DNA of 64,000 nucleotides from RUG100 sp050953405. Lineage in GTDB: Bacteria; Bacillota; Clostridia; Peptostreptococcales; Anaerovoracaceae. The DNA is taken from positions 620,001 to 684,000 of the forward strand of contig JBMNMP010000001.1 of the NCBI GenBank assembly GCA_050953405.1. The letters are read 5' to 3'. Positions 16,555 through 24,837 of the stretch are shown here, piece after piece (the stretch's first letter is position 1; each line of letters starts with the position of its first letter). The translations under genes were made by a program, and so were the position numbers. Below the pieces are notes generated by a model that worked only from the letters and a program-made list of their open reading frames with translations, searched no databases and had not been told where the DNA came from.

Positions 16555-17472
16555 TTACTCGCTGGTGCCGCTGTCGGTAGTCTCGCTGCCGCCGTTTGTG
16601 GTCGTGTTCTCGGAGGGACTCTCGGTAGTGGTCCCGCTGCCGGAGTCCTTCTGAGTAGTGGTGCTGCTGCCGGAACTGGAGCCGGAGCTGGCCGAACTGC
16701 CCGAACTGCTGGAGCTGCCGGAGCTGTTGCTCTGGGTCGTGCCCTGGGATGACTGTCCGCTGCTGTTGCTCTGAGTGCTGTTGGAGGCGTTGCTGTTCTG
16801 GCTGTCATCGGTGGTCGCTTTGTTGGTGTCCGCAGCATCCTTTTTCTGTTCCGTTTTCGTGCTGGTGCCCGGGTCCTTTGAACTCTGGCTGGCCGTACTG
16901 GCTGCGATCTGGTGACCGCCCACGGAAACTCCGGTAACCAGTGCGGCGATGGCGATGGCCATGGAGACCACGGATTTGATGTTGCCGAAGAGGCCGGAGA
17001 TCTTGAAGATGCCCCCGGCTGTCTTTTTGGCCGCGTGCAGCGCCGGGTTGCCGGCCGGTTTTTCCTCTTTCTCCTCGCTCGCGGGCGCTGTGGTCTTGCC
17101 GGGCTGTGACATCTGCGCATGCAGGAGTTCGTCCAGAGAGTTTTCTTTGGCGTGTCTCGCCGCGCGGCTGGCCTTGATGCTTGTCTTGCCGGGCACGTAC
17201 TCTTCTTCATGCAGCTCATGCGCCGCCGGGGTGCCAAAGCCCATGGTGCGACGGCTGGTCGCCGGGGCATCAGTCCTGGCCGCGGCCTGTTTTATATCTC
17301 CTTTGCTGACTATTATGGTATCCTTTGAAGTCCCCTGCGTACTGCCGGTAGACGCGTTCCTGATCACGATCCCAGGGCCCGCCCCGGTTGTCAGCTTCTG
17401 ACCGCAGTTGGGACACTCATGCATACCTTCATAAACTATATATTTACATTTAGGACATTGTGTTAATGTCAT
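16555..17472 (-). CDS. Zinc-ribbon membrane protein with long Ser/Thr-rich tail
   Basis: About 305 residues. A four-cysteine zinc ribbon sits at the very N-terminus (C6, C9, C20, C23: CPKC ... CPNC). A polar linker of about 125 residues follows, then one membrane helix near 160-185 (SVVSMAIAIAALVTGVSV). The last roughly 110 residues are low complexity, almost only Ser, Thr, Gly, Gln, Asn and Asp. By the positive-inside rule the ribbon is cytoplasmic and the tail outside. Start: ATG 17472 with AGGAG 10 nt upstream; an in-frame TTG at 17478 is possible. Function unknown; similar zinc_ribbon_2 membrane proteins occur as sensors or envelope scaffolds in Bacillota. Confidence 0.7.
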   Translation of the reverse strand: MTLTQCPKCKYIVYEGMHECPNCGQKLTTGAGPGIVIRNASTGSTQGTSKDTIIVSKGDIKQAAARTDAPATSRRTMGFGTPAAHELHEEEYVPGKTSIKASRAARHAKENSLDELLHAQMSQPGKTTAPASEEKEEKPAGNPALHAAKKTAGGIFKISGLFGNIKSVVSMAIAIAALVTGVSVGGHQIAASTASQSSKDPGTSTKTEQKKDAADTNKATTDDSQNSNASNSTQSNSSGQSSQGTTQSNSSGSSSSSGSSASSGSSSGSSTTTQKDSGSGTTTESPSENTTTNGGSETTDSGTSE

Positions 17473-17604
17473 AATCAAATTGCTCCTTTCGATTATCGAT
17501 TAGTTGCTATGATACCACTTTGAGATTAAAAATCAATTAAAAACCCCATTACAATAGTGTCACTGAGTATAGAGCATAGCGCCCGACTGTGACGCCGGAG
17601 TGAA

Positions 17605-17643
17605 GGAAAACAAAGAAAAGCCGGGACTTTTGCAAGCCCCGGC
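17605..17643 (-). terminator. Enolase terminator
   Basis: Leftward hairpin: AAGCCCCGGC (17634-17643) pairs with GCCGGGACTT (17620-17629) with one mismatch. On the minus strand it is followed by TTTTCTTTGTTTTCC. Confidence 0.8.
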
Positions 17644-17668
17644 AGTCAGTCTTTGTCGGTCTATCAGC

Positions 17669-18961
17669 TTATTTAAAAGTGAAAGCGTCGAATCCCGCAT
17701 ATACGGCGGCATCGCCCAGTTCTTCCTCGATGCGGAGGAGCTGGTTGTATTTGGCTACGCGCTCGCTGCGTCCGGGAGCTCCGGTCTTGATCTGTCCCGT
17801 GTTCAGGGCTACTGCGAGGTCGGCGATGGTAGTATCTTCGGTCTCGCCGGAACGGTGAGAGGTCACTGCTGTGTATCCGGCCTTGTTGGCCATCTTGATG
17901 GCGTTCATGGTCTCCGAAACGGAACCGATCTGGTTCAGTTTGATGAGGATGGAGTTTGCAGCGCCCATCTCGATGCCCTTGGAGAGGCGTTTGGTGTTGG
18001 TAACGAAGAGGTCATCACCGACCAGCTGTACCTTGTCGCCGATCTCTTTGGTCATCAGCTGCCAGCCTTCCCAGTCTTCTTCATCGAGACCGTCTTCCAG
18101 GGAGATGATGGGGTACTTTTCTACGATGGACTTCCAGTGAGCCACCAGCTCGGCGGAAGTGTATTTCTTGCCGCTCTTCGGCTGTACGTATTCGCCCTTT
18201 TTGCTGCCCTTCCATTCGCTGGCAGCGGCATCGATAGCCAGAACGAAGTCCTTGCCGGGCTCGTATCCGCACTCTTTGATCGCCTTGCAGATGTAGTCCA
18301 GAGTTTCTTCATCGCTGCTGAGGTTCGGAGCATAGCCGCCCTCGTCGCCTACTGAGGTAGCGTAGTTCTCAGCCTTGAGGAGCTTTGCCAGCTTGTGGTA
18401 AACTTCAGCACACCAGCGCAGCGCTTCCTTGAAGGAAGGAGCCCCTGCGGGCATGATCATGAATTCCTGGGTGTCTACGGTGTTCGTTGCATGAGCACCG
18501 CCGTTGAGTATGTTCATCATGGGAACAGGCAGAGTGTTTGCGTTTGCGCCGCCGAGGAATCTGTAGAGCGGAACCTCCTGAGAAGCTGCCGCCGCCTTGG
18601 CTGCTGCTATTGAAACTGCGAGGATGGCGTTAGCGCCGAACTTTGATTTGTCATCAGTGCCGTCAGCCTTGATCATGGCCTGGTCGACAGCATATGTGTC
18701 CGATGCGTCCATTCCGGTCAGCAGGTCGTTGATCTCGTTGTTGATGTAATCTACAGCTTTGGTTACACCCTTGCCGTCGTAGCGATCCTTGTCACCATCA
18801 CGCAGCTCCAGAGCTTCAAATTCTCCTGTGCTGGCACCGCTGGGGCAGGCAGCGCGGCCAACGGCTCCGTCGACCAGATAGACCTCAGCCTCTACGGTAG
18901 GATTGCCGCGGGAGTCCATGATTTCTCTTCCGATTACCTTATCAATTTCCTGATATTCCAT
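17669..18961 (-). CDS. eno: Enolase (phosphopyruvate hydratase)
   Basis: The 430-residue protein is a typical bacterial enolase: converts 2-phosphoglycerate to phosphoenolpyruvate in glycolysis, in the cytoplasm. Visible marks: REIMDSRGNPTVEAEV at the N-terminus, SGASTGEFEALELRD (about 40), SVGDEGGYAPNL (about 205), SLEDGLDEEDWEGW with a magnesium ligand (about 290), DDLFVTN and TAVTSHRSGETEDTTIAD in the C-terminal barrel. ATG 18961 is chosen because AAAGGAA lies 9 nt upstream and the family starts here; the frame stays open further upstream without a ribosome site. It is a single-gene transcript between its own promoter and terminator. Confidence 0.97.
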   Translation of the reverse strand: MEYQEIDKVIGREIMDSRGNPTVEAEVYLVDGAVGRAACPSGASTGEFEALELRDGDKDRYDGKGVTKAVDYINNEINDLLTGMDASDTYAVDQAMIKADGTDDKSKFGANAILAVSIAAAKAAAASQEVPLYRFLGGANANTLPVPMMNILNGGAHATNTVDTQEFMIMPAGAPSFKEALRWCAEVYHKLAKLLKAENYATSVGDEGGYAPNLSSDEETLDYICKAIKECGYEPGKDFVLAIDAAASEWKGSKKGEYVQPKSGKKYTSAELVAHWKSIVEKYPIISLEDGLDEEDWEGWQLMTKEIGDKVQLVGDDLFVTNTKRLSKGIEMGAANSILIKLNQIGSVSETMNAIKMANKAGYTAVTSHRSGETEDTTIADLAVALNTGQIKTGAPGRSERVAKYNQLLRIEEELGDAAVYAGFDAFTFK

Positions 18962-19039
18962 TTTGCGTGTTCCTTTCAATATTAATGAAGTGATAATGTG
19001 AATACATTGAGTAGACCGGATCATTACCGGTTAACTTTG

Positions 19040-19068
19040 ATTGTACTATCAACTCCCACAATCGTCAA
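19040..19068 (-). promoter_or_regulatory. Enolase promoter
   Basis: On the minus strand, -35 TTGACG (19063-19068), 17-bp spacer, -10 TACAAT (19040-19045). The predicted leader is about 70 nt. It lies back to back with the rightward extended -10 at 19077-19085. Confidence 0.7.
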
Positions 19069-19076
19069 ATAAAATG

Positions 19077-19085
19077 TGATATAAT
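19077..19085 (+). promoter_or_regulatory. Extended -10 promoter of the tocopherol-cyclase-like gene
   Basis: TGATATAAT (TG at 19077-19078, TATAAT 19080-19085) is 22 bp before the start. Its upstream region coincides with the enolase -35, so the two divergent promoters cannot easily be occupied together. Confidence 0.6.
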
Positions 19086-19106
19086 GGGGCTGGGAGGTGT
19101 ATCTCT

Positions 19107-20240
19107 ATGTTCAACAAACACGATCTGAGCAGGAACGAGGGCATGCTGACCGGTTCTTTCGCCAAACGCGGTTATGACTGGTGGTGGCATTCGTTCACGG
19201 CAATAAGCGAAGAAACAGGCCTCGAGAGACCGTTTTTCATAGAATTTTTTACGTGCAATCCGGCTCTGGCGGAGGACGCGCCCGTGCTGGGACAGCTGCC
19301 GGAGAACAAGGCGGCCGGCAAAAAGCCGTCGTACCTGATGGTGAAGGCGGGCTGCTGGGGACAACCGCACATGCAGCTGCACAGGTTCTTTCCCTGGAAC
19401 GAAGTCGATATGCACAGCGGACAGCCGTATTCGGTGACCGCGGACGACTGCTGCGCTTCGGAGCACAAGCTTACCGGGCATGTATCCATCTCTCATCAGG
19501 ATGCCTTCGCGCACCCCGAATGGATGTGCGATGCGGGCGAGATCTCATGGGATCTGACCATGGAAAAGGACATCACCTTCAACGTGGGCTACGGAGCCAG
19601 CAAGCCGATGCGGCTGCTGAAGGCATTTGAAATGTACTGGCACGCCGAGGGCATCAAGACTCTCTACAGCGGCACGGTGATCATGAACGGGGAGCGCTAC
19701 AAGGTGACTCCGGAGACTTCATACGGATATGCAGACAAGAACTGGGGACGTAACTTTACGAGCCCGTGGGTATGGCTGGCCAGCAACCATCTGGTGAGCA
19801 GGCGCAGCGGCAGACAGCTGATGAACAGCGCCTTCGACATCGGAGGCGGCAGACCCAAAGTATATTTCCTGCCACTCAACAGAAAGCTGCTGGGCGTGTT
19901 CTGTTACGAGGGCATCGAGTACGAATTCAACTTTTCAAAGTTCTGGATGCACGTGAAGACGACGTTCTATGTCGAGGAACTCGATGATGAGGTGGAGTGG
20001 CACGTGATCCAGGAGAACCGCCGCTCGCTGATGGAGACCACAGTGCGCTGCGACAAGAAGGATATGCTGCTCATCAACTACGAATCACCGGATGGCGAAA
20101 AGCGACACAATCGCCTCTGGAACGGCGGCAACGGCAGAGGCAGGATCAGGCTGTGCGAGAAGATCGCCGGCAGGCTGGTGCTGATAGACGATATCGATGC
20201 TTTCAATGTGGGGTGTGAGTACGGAGAGTACGACAAATAA
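19107..20240 (+). CDS. Tocopherol-cyclase-like beta-barrel protein
   Basis: The 377-residue soluble protein is rich in Trp, Tyr and aromatic beta-strands. The best landmark is SYGYADKNWGRNFTSPWVWL (about residues 205-225), characteristic of tocopherol cyclase-like and related lipocalin-fold domains. Members occur in many anaerobic Bacillota that do not make tocopherol, so the substrate must be another lipid or terpenoid; no biochemical role is known to me. There is no signal peptide. It is separated from enolase by divergent promoters and faces the PAP2 gene. Family placement is by motif recognition only. Confidence 0.6.
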   Translation: MFNKHDLSRNEGMLTGSFAKRGYDWWWHSFTAISEETGLERPFFIEFFTCNPALAEDAPVLGQLPENKAAGKKPSYLMVKAGCWGQPHMQLHRFFPWNEVDMHSGQPYSVTADDCCASEHKLTGHVSISHQDAFAHPEWMCDAGEISWDLTMEKDITFNVGYGASKPMRLLKAFEMYWHAEGIKTLYSGTVIMNGERYKVTPETSYGYADKNWGRNFTSPWVWLASNHLVSRRSGRQLMNSAFDIGGGRPKVYFLPLNRKLLGVFCYEGIEYEFNFSKFWMHVKTTFYVEELDDEVEWHVIQENRRSLMETTVRCDKKDMLLINYESPDGEKRHNRLWNGGNGRGRIRLCEKIAGRLVLIDDIDAFNVGCEYGEYDK

Positions 20241-20261
20241 TGATTTCTGATGCGGTGCCGG

Positions 20262-20756
20262 TCACAGGAGAAATGCTGTCAGGCCGGCGCCGATCCCTAT
20301 GGCCAGGCCGACGAGCACATCGGAAGGGTAGTGCACCCCGCCGAGGATGCGGACCAGTGCCAGGATGACCGTGATCACCCAAAAGATGATACCGGGCAGC
20401 GGCATGATGAAGAGGATCATCATGGATATTACGGCGGAGGAGAATACGTGCCGGCTGGGCATGGAATCCCCCGCCTTGTTTTTTTTGATCAGAGGGTCGA
20501 TGTCCCAGCTCTCGTAAGGCCGGGGCCGGTTGACGGCATGACGCACCACGCTGACCACCACAAAGGAAATCGCCGGTATCAGGAGGACTTTCAGAAAACG
20601 GGCGTCCCTCCCGAGCAGCAGGAAGATCAGCAGCAGGGGATAAGCTGCATATACGGCACCGGTCAGTATTTTATTTATGATCCTGATCAAAGCGACCAGC
20701 TGCGGACGCCGGCGCAGTGATCCGCTGAGGCGGTCGTAAAATTTCTTGTAATCCAT
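20262..20756 (-). CDS. PAP2-family phosphatase (phosphatidic acid phosphatase type 2)
   Basis: This membrane protein of 164 residues has the three PAP2/acid-phosphatase signature blocks: VVRHAVNRPRPYESWD, the PSRH block in GDSMPSRHVFSSA, and GGVHYPSDVLVG near the C-terminus. These carry the catalytic histidines. About four hydrophobic segments surround them, with the active site on the outer face. Likely substrates are undecaprenyl pyrophosphate or phosphatidic acid/phosphatidylglycerophosphate. The start is ATG 20756; the frame is open further upstream but the family begins here. Confidence 0.85.
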   Translation of the reverse strand: MDYKKFYDRLSGSLRRRPQLVALIRIINKILTGAVYAAYPLLLIFLLLGRDARFLKVLLIPAISFVVVSVVRHAVNRPRPYESWDIDPLIKKNKAGDSMPSRHVFSSAVISMMILFIMPLPGIIFWVITVILALVRILGGVHYPSDVLVGLAIGIGAGLTAFLL

Positions 20757-20932
20757 GGATAGATGATAACACCGGGAGCGTCTGTCGCGCAACAGCCTCG
20801 ATAGCGGAGTGTGCTGCCTTTGCGCCTGACATGAGCAAAAGGTCTTGAATCGCAGGTGCGCAGGCGGTAAAATCAATTGTAAGTCTTAGTTGTTAAGTGC
20901 GGCTATGCCGCGAATAAAATAAAGAGGAAAAT

Positions 20933-21703
20933 ATGTTCAAAGAACCCGAAAAGATAAAAGATGAGATCGTAGCCTGGATACGCGAGTATTTTGAGAAGAA
21001 CGGAAAGGGCTGCTGGGCGGTAGTCGGCATCTCCGGCGGAAAGGATTCCAGCGTGGCCGCGGCGCTCTGCAGGGAAGCGCTGGGAAAGGATCGCGTGATG
21101 GGCGTTCTCATGCCCAGCGGCGTCCAGTCTGACATTTCCTGCTCCCGCCAGCTGGTGGAACACCTGGGCATCCCGCATATGGAGATAAATGTGGGTGCAG
21201 CCGTAGATGCGCTGCTGGGAACGATAGCGAAGAACGAGGATCTTCGTGCGCTCACAGGCAGTGACCAGCTGCCCACGGAGACCAGAGTCAACCTGCCGGC
21301 CAGGATACGGATGACCACGCTGTACGCTGTGGCGCAGTCGCTGCCGGGCGGCGGCCGCGTGACCAATACCTGCAACCGCTCCGAGGATTATGTGGGTTAC
21401 TCTACAAAGTACGGCGATGCTGCCGGAGATTTCAGCCCCATGTCGCACCTCTGCGTGCAGGAAGTCCGCCAGATCGGGCGCGTGCTCGGTCTGCCGCAGA
21501 ATCTGATCGAAAAGGTGCCCACAGACGGTCTCAGCGGCAAGAGCGATGAGGAAAAACTGGGATTCACTTACGAGACGCTGGATCGCTACATCCTTGAAGG
21601 TGTCTGCGAGGATGAAGAGGTGCGCAGACGCATCGACCACCTCCATGCCATCAATCTGCACAAACTGCAGCTGATGCCGTCATTCCAGCCGGCTGCGGAA
21701 TAG
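20933..21703 (+). CDS. nadE: NAD+ synthetase (ammonia-dependent type)
   Basis: The 256-residue enzyme makes NAD+ from nicotinic acid adenine dinucleotide, ATP and ammonia. It has the ATP pyrophosphatase P-loop SGGKDSS at about residues 35-41, TNLPARIR-type region (TRVNLPARIRMTTLYAVAQ), the NTCNRSEDYVGYSTKYGDAAGDFSP block, and VPTDGLSGKSDEEKLGFTY near the C-terminus. No glutaminase domain is fused, so the nitrogen donor is ammonia unless another protein supplies it. An AGAGGAAA ribosome site precedes ATG 20933. Confidence 0.95.
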   Translation: MFKEPEKIKDEIVAWIREYFEKNGKGCWAVVGISGGKDSSVAAALCREALGKDRVMGVLMPSGVQSDISCSRQLVEHLGIPHMEINVGAAVDALLGTIAKNEDLRALTGSDQLPTETRVNLPARIRMTTLYAVAQSLPGGGRVTNTCNRSEDYVGYSTKYGDAAGDFSPMSHLCVQEVRQIGRVLGLPQNLIEKVPTDGLSGKSDEEKLGFTYETLDRYILEGVCEDEEVRRRIDHLHAINLHKLQLMPSFQPAAE

Positions 21704-21726
21704 AAAAAATAAAAAGACATGAAAAA

Positions 21727-21760
21727 ACGCGGGATTTTATTTCTGCCCGCGTTCTTTCTT
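21727..21760. terminator. Bidirectional terminator between nadE and the thioesterase gene
   Basis: ACGCGGG (21727-21733) pairs with CCCGCGT (21746-21752); T-rich tract to the right and A-rich tract to the left. It includes the last codons and stop of the leftward gene. Confidence 0.75.
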
Positions 21761-22210
21761 TTCTCTTTCTTTGCGTTTGGCTATTTCTTCGTAGATACGC
21801 TTTTCGTCTTCGGTCTCCGGAGTGTATGGAGGCACTGCCTGAGGCTTGCCGTTCTTGCCCATGCACACCATTGTGAACATCGCCGAAAGAGCCTTCTGCG
21901 GGCCTGAATCAGATTCCAGATCCTCAGCTTCTACATAGACGTGAACCTCCATGGATGTCCTGCCTACATATACGATAGAAGCCGTGCAGGTGACCAGCGC
22001 GCCCAGGAAGATGGGCAGATGGAACTCTATGGTGTCCACCCTTGCGGTAACACAGTTGCCTCTGGCGTATTTCATCGCTGCGGCACCGGCTGCCTGGTCC
22101 ATGATCTTCATGATCTCTCCGCCGTGTACGTTGCCGGCCACATTCGCCTGGTTCGGCAGCATGACCTGGCTGACTATTACCTTGTTTCTAACATCTATTT
22201 TGTCCTGCAT
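21737..22210 (-). CDS. Acyl-CoA thioesterase, hot-dog fold (YciA/BFIT-like)
   Basis: The 157-residue protein has the acyl-CoA thioester hydrolase pattern: VMLPNQANVAGNVHGGEIMKIMDQ (residues about 15-40, with the AN..G.VHGG core) and TRVDTIEFHLPIFLGALVTC, then a VYVEAEDL strand. Hot-dog enzymes of this type hydrolyse acyl-CoA in the cytoplasm; chain length preference cannot be read. ATG 22210 is chosen for the AAAGGAG ribosome site. The C-terminal about 20 residues are Lys/Arg/Glu-rich. Confidence 0.88.
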   Translation of the reverse strand: MQDKIDVRNKVIVSQVMLPNQANVAGNVHGGEIMKIMDQAAGAAAMKYARGNCVTARVDTIEFHLPIFLGALVTCTASIVYVGRTSMEVHVYVEAEDLESDSGPQKALSAMFTMVCMGKNGKPQAVPPYTPETEDEKRIYEEIAKRKEREKKERGQK

Positions 22211-22237
22211 GATTTCTCCTTTCAGATCAATACAAGT

Positions 22238-22246
22238 TTTATACCA
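22238..22246 (-). promoter_or_regulatory. Extended -10 promoter of the thioesterase gene
   Basis: On the minus strand TGGTATAAA lies 28 nt before ATG 22210. No good -35 is seen. Confidence 0.4.
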
Positions 22247-22392
22247 CCATGCGCTTATCATAACACAGGGAGAATAGGATTGCCATAAGAGAAATGTCAA
22301 AAAGATACTTTACTTTGAAGGTGGGAATTGATATCCTCTATATGTATTTCCCGGCATACTGAATGAAAGTACAAGCGGGCTGGGAACTGCAG

Positions 22393-22414
22393 CTGCCCGG
22401 GCGCTCAAGCGCGG
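22393..22414 (+). other. GC-rich hairpin in the leader of the second flavin reductase
   Basis: GCCCG-GG-CGCT ... AGCGCGGGC forms a bulged stem about 35 nt before the start, in an otherwise featureless 240-bp gap. There is no T-run. It may affect mRNA stability or translation. Confidence 0.3.
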
Positions 22415-22450
22415 GCATGGGTATCCAAACAGGAAGAGGAGGCATGATCC

Positions 22451-23020
22451 ATGAAAAAAGATATTGGTGCACAGAGGGCGGTTTTTCCGATGCCGGTCCT
22501 CATGGTAGCTACCTACGATGAAGAAGGAAAAGTCGACGTCATGAATGCGGCCTGGGGTATGATAAGCGGAGCGGACAAGATCGCTCTGTTCATCAGCGAA
22601 GGTCACAAGACGACGCAGAACATCAGAAAGCAGAAGGCGTTCACAGTCAGCCTGGCTGACAGCGCACACGAGGTCGAAGCCGACTATTTCGGAGTGGTCT
22701 CGGCTAACAATGTGGCCGACAAATTCGAAAAGAGCGGTATGCATGCGACCGGGAGCGACAAGGTGAATGCGCCGGTGATCGATGAATTCCCGTTGGCGAT
22801 GGAGTGCGAGCTGGCAGAGATCACGGAGACTGACAACCTGCACGCTGTCGTGGGTACCATCGTCAACGTAAAAGCAGATGAAAGCGTGCTGGACGCTGAG
22901 GGCAAGATCGCTGCCGAGAAACTGAACGCCATCATGTTCGACGGTTTTGGACGCAATTACTTCACCGTTGGAGAGAAAGCGGGCACCGCTTACAGCGACG
23001 GCAAAAAGCTGCTGAAATGA
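22451..23020 (+). CDS. Flavin reductase family protein (flavoredoxin-like)
   Basis: The 189-residue protein begins AVFPMPVLMVATYDEEGKVD and continues with MNAAWGMISGADKIALFIS and KTTQNIRKQKAFTVSLAD, the FMN-binding core of flavoredoxins. It probably shuttles electrons through bound FMN in the cytoplasm. It resembles the protein at 15847 in fold but not closely in sequence. AGAGGAGG lies 8 nt before ATG 22451; an ATG at 22443 is out of frame. It is followed by a terminator and is a single-gene unit. Confidence 0.86.
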   Translation: MKKDIGAQRAVFPMPVLMVATYDEEGKVDVMNAAWGMISGADKIALFISEGHKTTQNIRKQKAFTVSLADSAHEVEADYFGVVSANNVADKFEKSGMHATGSDKVNAPVIDEFPLAMECELAEITETDNLHAVVGTIVNVKADESVLDAEGKIAAEKLNAIMFDGFGRNYFTVGEKAGTAYSDGKKLLK

Positions 23021-23035
23021 TTCAGTGATCAGGGA

Positions 23036-23065
23036 ACGGGACCGCCGGCCGGGGGCCCCGTTTTT
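23036..23065 (+). terminator. Intrinsic terminator after flavin reductase
   Basis: ACGGGACC (23036-23043) pairs with GGCCCCGT (23054-23061) with one mismatch, followed by TTTTTG. Confidence 0.75.
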
Positions 23066-23156
23066 GTGTGCCCGGAACCGGTCCGCGCGGTGAGTTTCAG
23101 TTAACTGAATTTTGTATAAAATTTTAGTAAATTTTTCATCTTTTCAAGGAAAATAA

Positions 23157-23165
23157 TGGTATAAT
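23157..23165 (+). promoter_or_regulatory. Extended -10 promoter of the molybdopterin-fold gene
   Basis: TGGTATAAT lies 41 nt before ATG 23207, preceded by an AT-rich stretch. No consensus -35 is seen at 17 bp. Confidence 0.55.
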
Positions 23166-23206
23166 GATTTCACAAAACAATCCCCGCAGTCAAAGGTGAT
23201 TCTGCT

Positions 23207-23824
23207 ATGTCAACACAACAGAGCTCTGTACCGGATCTCAAGCTGATACCGGGCGGAGGCAGGAGTAAAAAAGAACAGAAAAAACGCGCGGCATCGATCA
23301 GAAAGAGAATCTATGTCGCAGCTACGGTTCTGATAGTTCTGGGCCTGGTTTCCGCATACCTCGGGCATCCGCAGCAGAACGCCGCCGGCACTACGGACCA
23401 CGTCACTATCAGCGAGAGAAACGGCTGGATAGATGAGGACGTGGTGGCTTCGATAACGCCCGATGAACTGCGCGATATGAAACCGGTCTCTGTCGAGGTG
23501 ACCGAACAAGTGGACGGCCAGCTGGTGAGCAATATATATACCGGTGTGGAAGTCAGCGAACTGATACAACATGTAAAGCCTTCGATGATGAACAATGCGG
23601 AAGCTTATATATTCTCTTCCCCGAACGGCTATGCCTTTGCCGTATCCCCGGGGGATGTAAAGAAGAAAAAGACGATCATGGTGGCCTATGAGAAAGATGG
23701 TGAGGATATGGAGCCCGAAGGCAGTGAAGGCGGACCCCTGCGGGTGGTGTACGCCAGAGAACTGCAGAAAGGCCGCCACACCATGCTCCTCTCAAAGATC
23801 GTATGCCGCTACGGCCGGCCGTAG
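23207..23824 (+). CDS. Membrane-anchored molybdopterin-oxidoreductase-fold protein lacking the Mo-ligand cysteine
   Basis: The 205-residue protein has a basic cytoplasmic N-terminus, one membrane helix (about residues 38-58, IYVAATVLIVLGLVSAYLG) and an extracellular domain of the sulfite-oxidase-like molybdopterin family: YTGVEVSELIQHV (about 110) and GGPLRVVYARE (about 175). Where catalytic members have the cysteine that binds molybdenum (VTLTC type) this protein reads VEVTE, and its only cysteine is close to the C-terminus. It may bind a ligand or pterin without Mo chemistry. Function unknown. Confidence 0.65.
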   Translation: MSTQQSSVPDLKLIPGGGRSKKEQKKRAASIRKRIYVAATVLIVLGLVSAYLGHPQQNAAGTTDHVTISERNGWIDEDVVASITPDELRDMKPVSVEVTEQVDGQLVSNIYTGVEVSELIQHVKPSMMNNAEAYIFSSPNGYAFAVSPGDVKKKKTIMVAYEKDGEDMEPEGSEGGPLRVVYARELQKGRHTMLLSKIVCRYGRP

Positions 23825-23855
23825 TAGGCAGCCGGCCTGCGGTCATTCAATGAAA

Positions 23856-24746
23856 TCACTTTATCGATGCCTCGTAGATCTTTGCGATGGCGTCTTTCAG
23901 TGTAGCCGTGAATTCCTCATCCGTCTGCTGCGCGCGCAGATCCTGGGCCAGCGCTCTTGAAAAGCTGGCGATGAGGCCGTGGTTCTCAGCCAGCAGTTTG
24001 TTGGCTTCCTCCTGGGTGTAGCCGCCTGAAAGGGCCACTACGCGGACCACGTGGGGATCATCCATGATATCTTTGTAGAAATCAGGTACACTCGGTAGGG
24101 TGACTTTGAACATGATGCGCACATCATCAGAAAGCTGTGACAGGTGCTGTCTGATCTCTTCGAGCATGATCTCCTCGCACTCTTTTTTGTGTTCGCTGTG
24201 GATGTCCACTTCGGGCTCCAGGATGGGGATCAGTCCGTGACTGAAAACCCTGAGTCCGATCTCGAACTGTTGATCGATGATTGCTTTGATGCCGGCTGTA
24301 TCGTTGTCGTGGATGACGGAACGCTCTTTAGTGCCGAAGATATTGCGTTCATTCCTGGCACGCTCCAGCGTTTCGTCGAGACCCGGGATGGGTTTCATCA
24401 CCTGCACGTGGTTTTTCTCATCGGCCAGCCCCTTGTCTATCTTGAGGATGGGCACGATGCCTTTTTCCTGCCAGAGATAATCGGCGGTGAATTTTCCCTC
24501 TACCTTGCGGTCCATGGTCTTCTCAAAGAGGATGGCTGCCAGTATTTTGTCGCTGGTGAACTCTCTGTTGGTCATTATCCTGGTGCGCATCTCGTGCACC
24601 AGATCGAACATCTCGTCGTCGCTGTTGTAAGTGTCATCTGCGATGCCATAAGCTCTCAGCGCTTTTGGCGTGGAGCCACCGCTCTGATCGAGAGCAGCAA
24701 TAAACCCGTTGACGGTGTTCATTCTCTGATACTGTTTCTGATTCAT
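23856..24746 (-). CDS. fda: Fructose-bisphosphate aldolase, class I (Fda type)
   Basis: The 296-residue enzyme belongs to the Schiff-base class I aldolases found in Staphylococcus and clostridia: FIAALDQSGGSTPKALRAYG at the N-terminus, GIVPILKIDKGL with the expected lysine (about residue 107), LIPILEPEVDIHSEHK, and MFKVTLPSVPDFY with the second key lysine (about 212). It cleaves fructose 1,6-bisphosphate to triose phosphates in glycolysis, in line with eno and pgi in this window. ATG 24746 follows AAAGGAG. It is transcribed away from csoR by the promoter at 24801-24829. Confidence 0.95.
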   Translation of the reverse strand: MNQKQYQRMNTVNGFIAALDQSGGSTPKALRAYGIADDTYNSDDEMFDLVHEMRTRIMTNREFTSDKILAAILFEKTMDRKVEGKFTADYLWQEKGIVPILKIDKGLADEKNHVQVMKPIPGLDETLERARNERNIFGTKERSVIHDNDTAGIKAIIDQQFEIGLRVFSHGLIPILEPEVDIHSEHKKECEEIMLEEIRQHLSQLSDDVRIMFKVTLPSVPDFYKDIMDDPHVVRVVALSGGYTQEEANKLLAENHGLIASFSRALAQDLRAQQTDEEFTATLKDAIAKIYEASIK

Positions 24747-24800
24747 AATAGCTCCTTTTATTTATATTAGTAGATATGGTTTACTTTAACTAACATATAT

Positions 24801-24829
24801 ATTTTACAACCTTTGAGCCCCGATGTAAA
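24801..24829 (-). promoter_or_regulatory. fda promoter
   Basis: On the minus strand: -35 TTTACA (24824-24829), 17-bp spacer, -10 TAAAAT (24801-24806). The transcript leader is about 48 nt. The -35 box is only 8 bp from the csoR -35, so the two divergent promoters are packed together. Confidence 0.65.
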
Positions 24830-24837
24830 ATTTCTGC

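Noticed and set aside
24144..24770. 208-codon frame opposite fda
   Set aside because: Antisense shadow of a class I aldolase.
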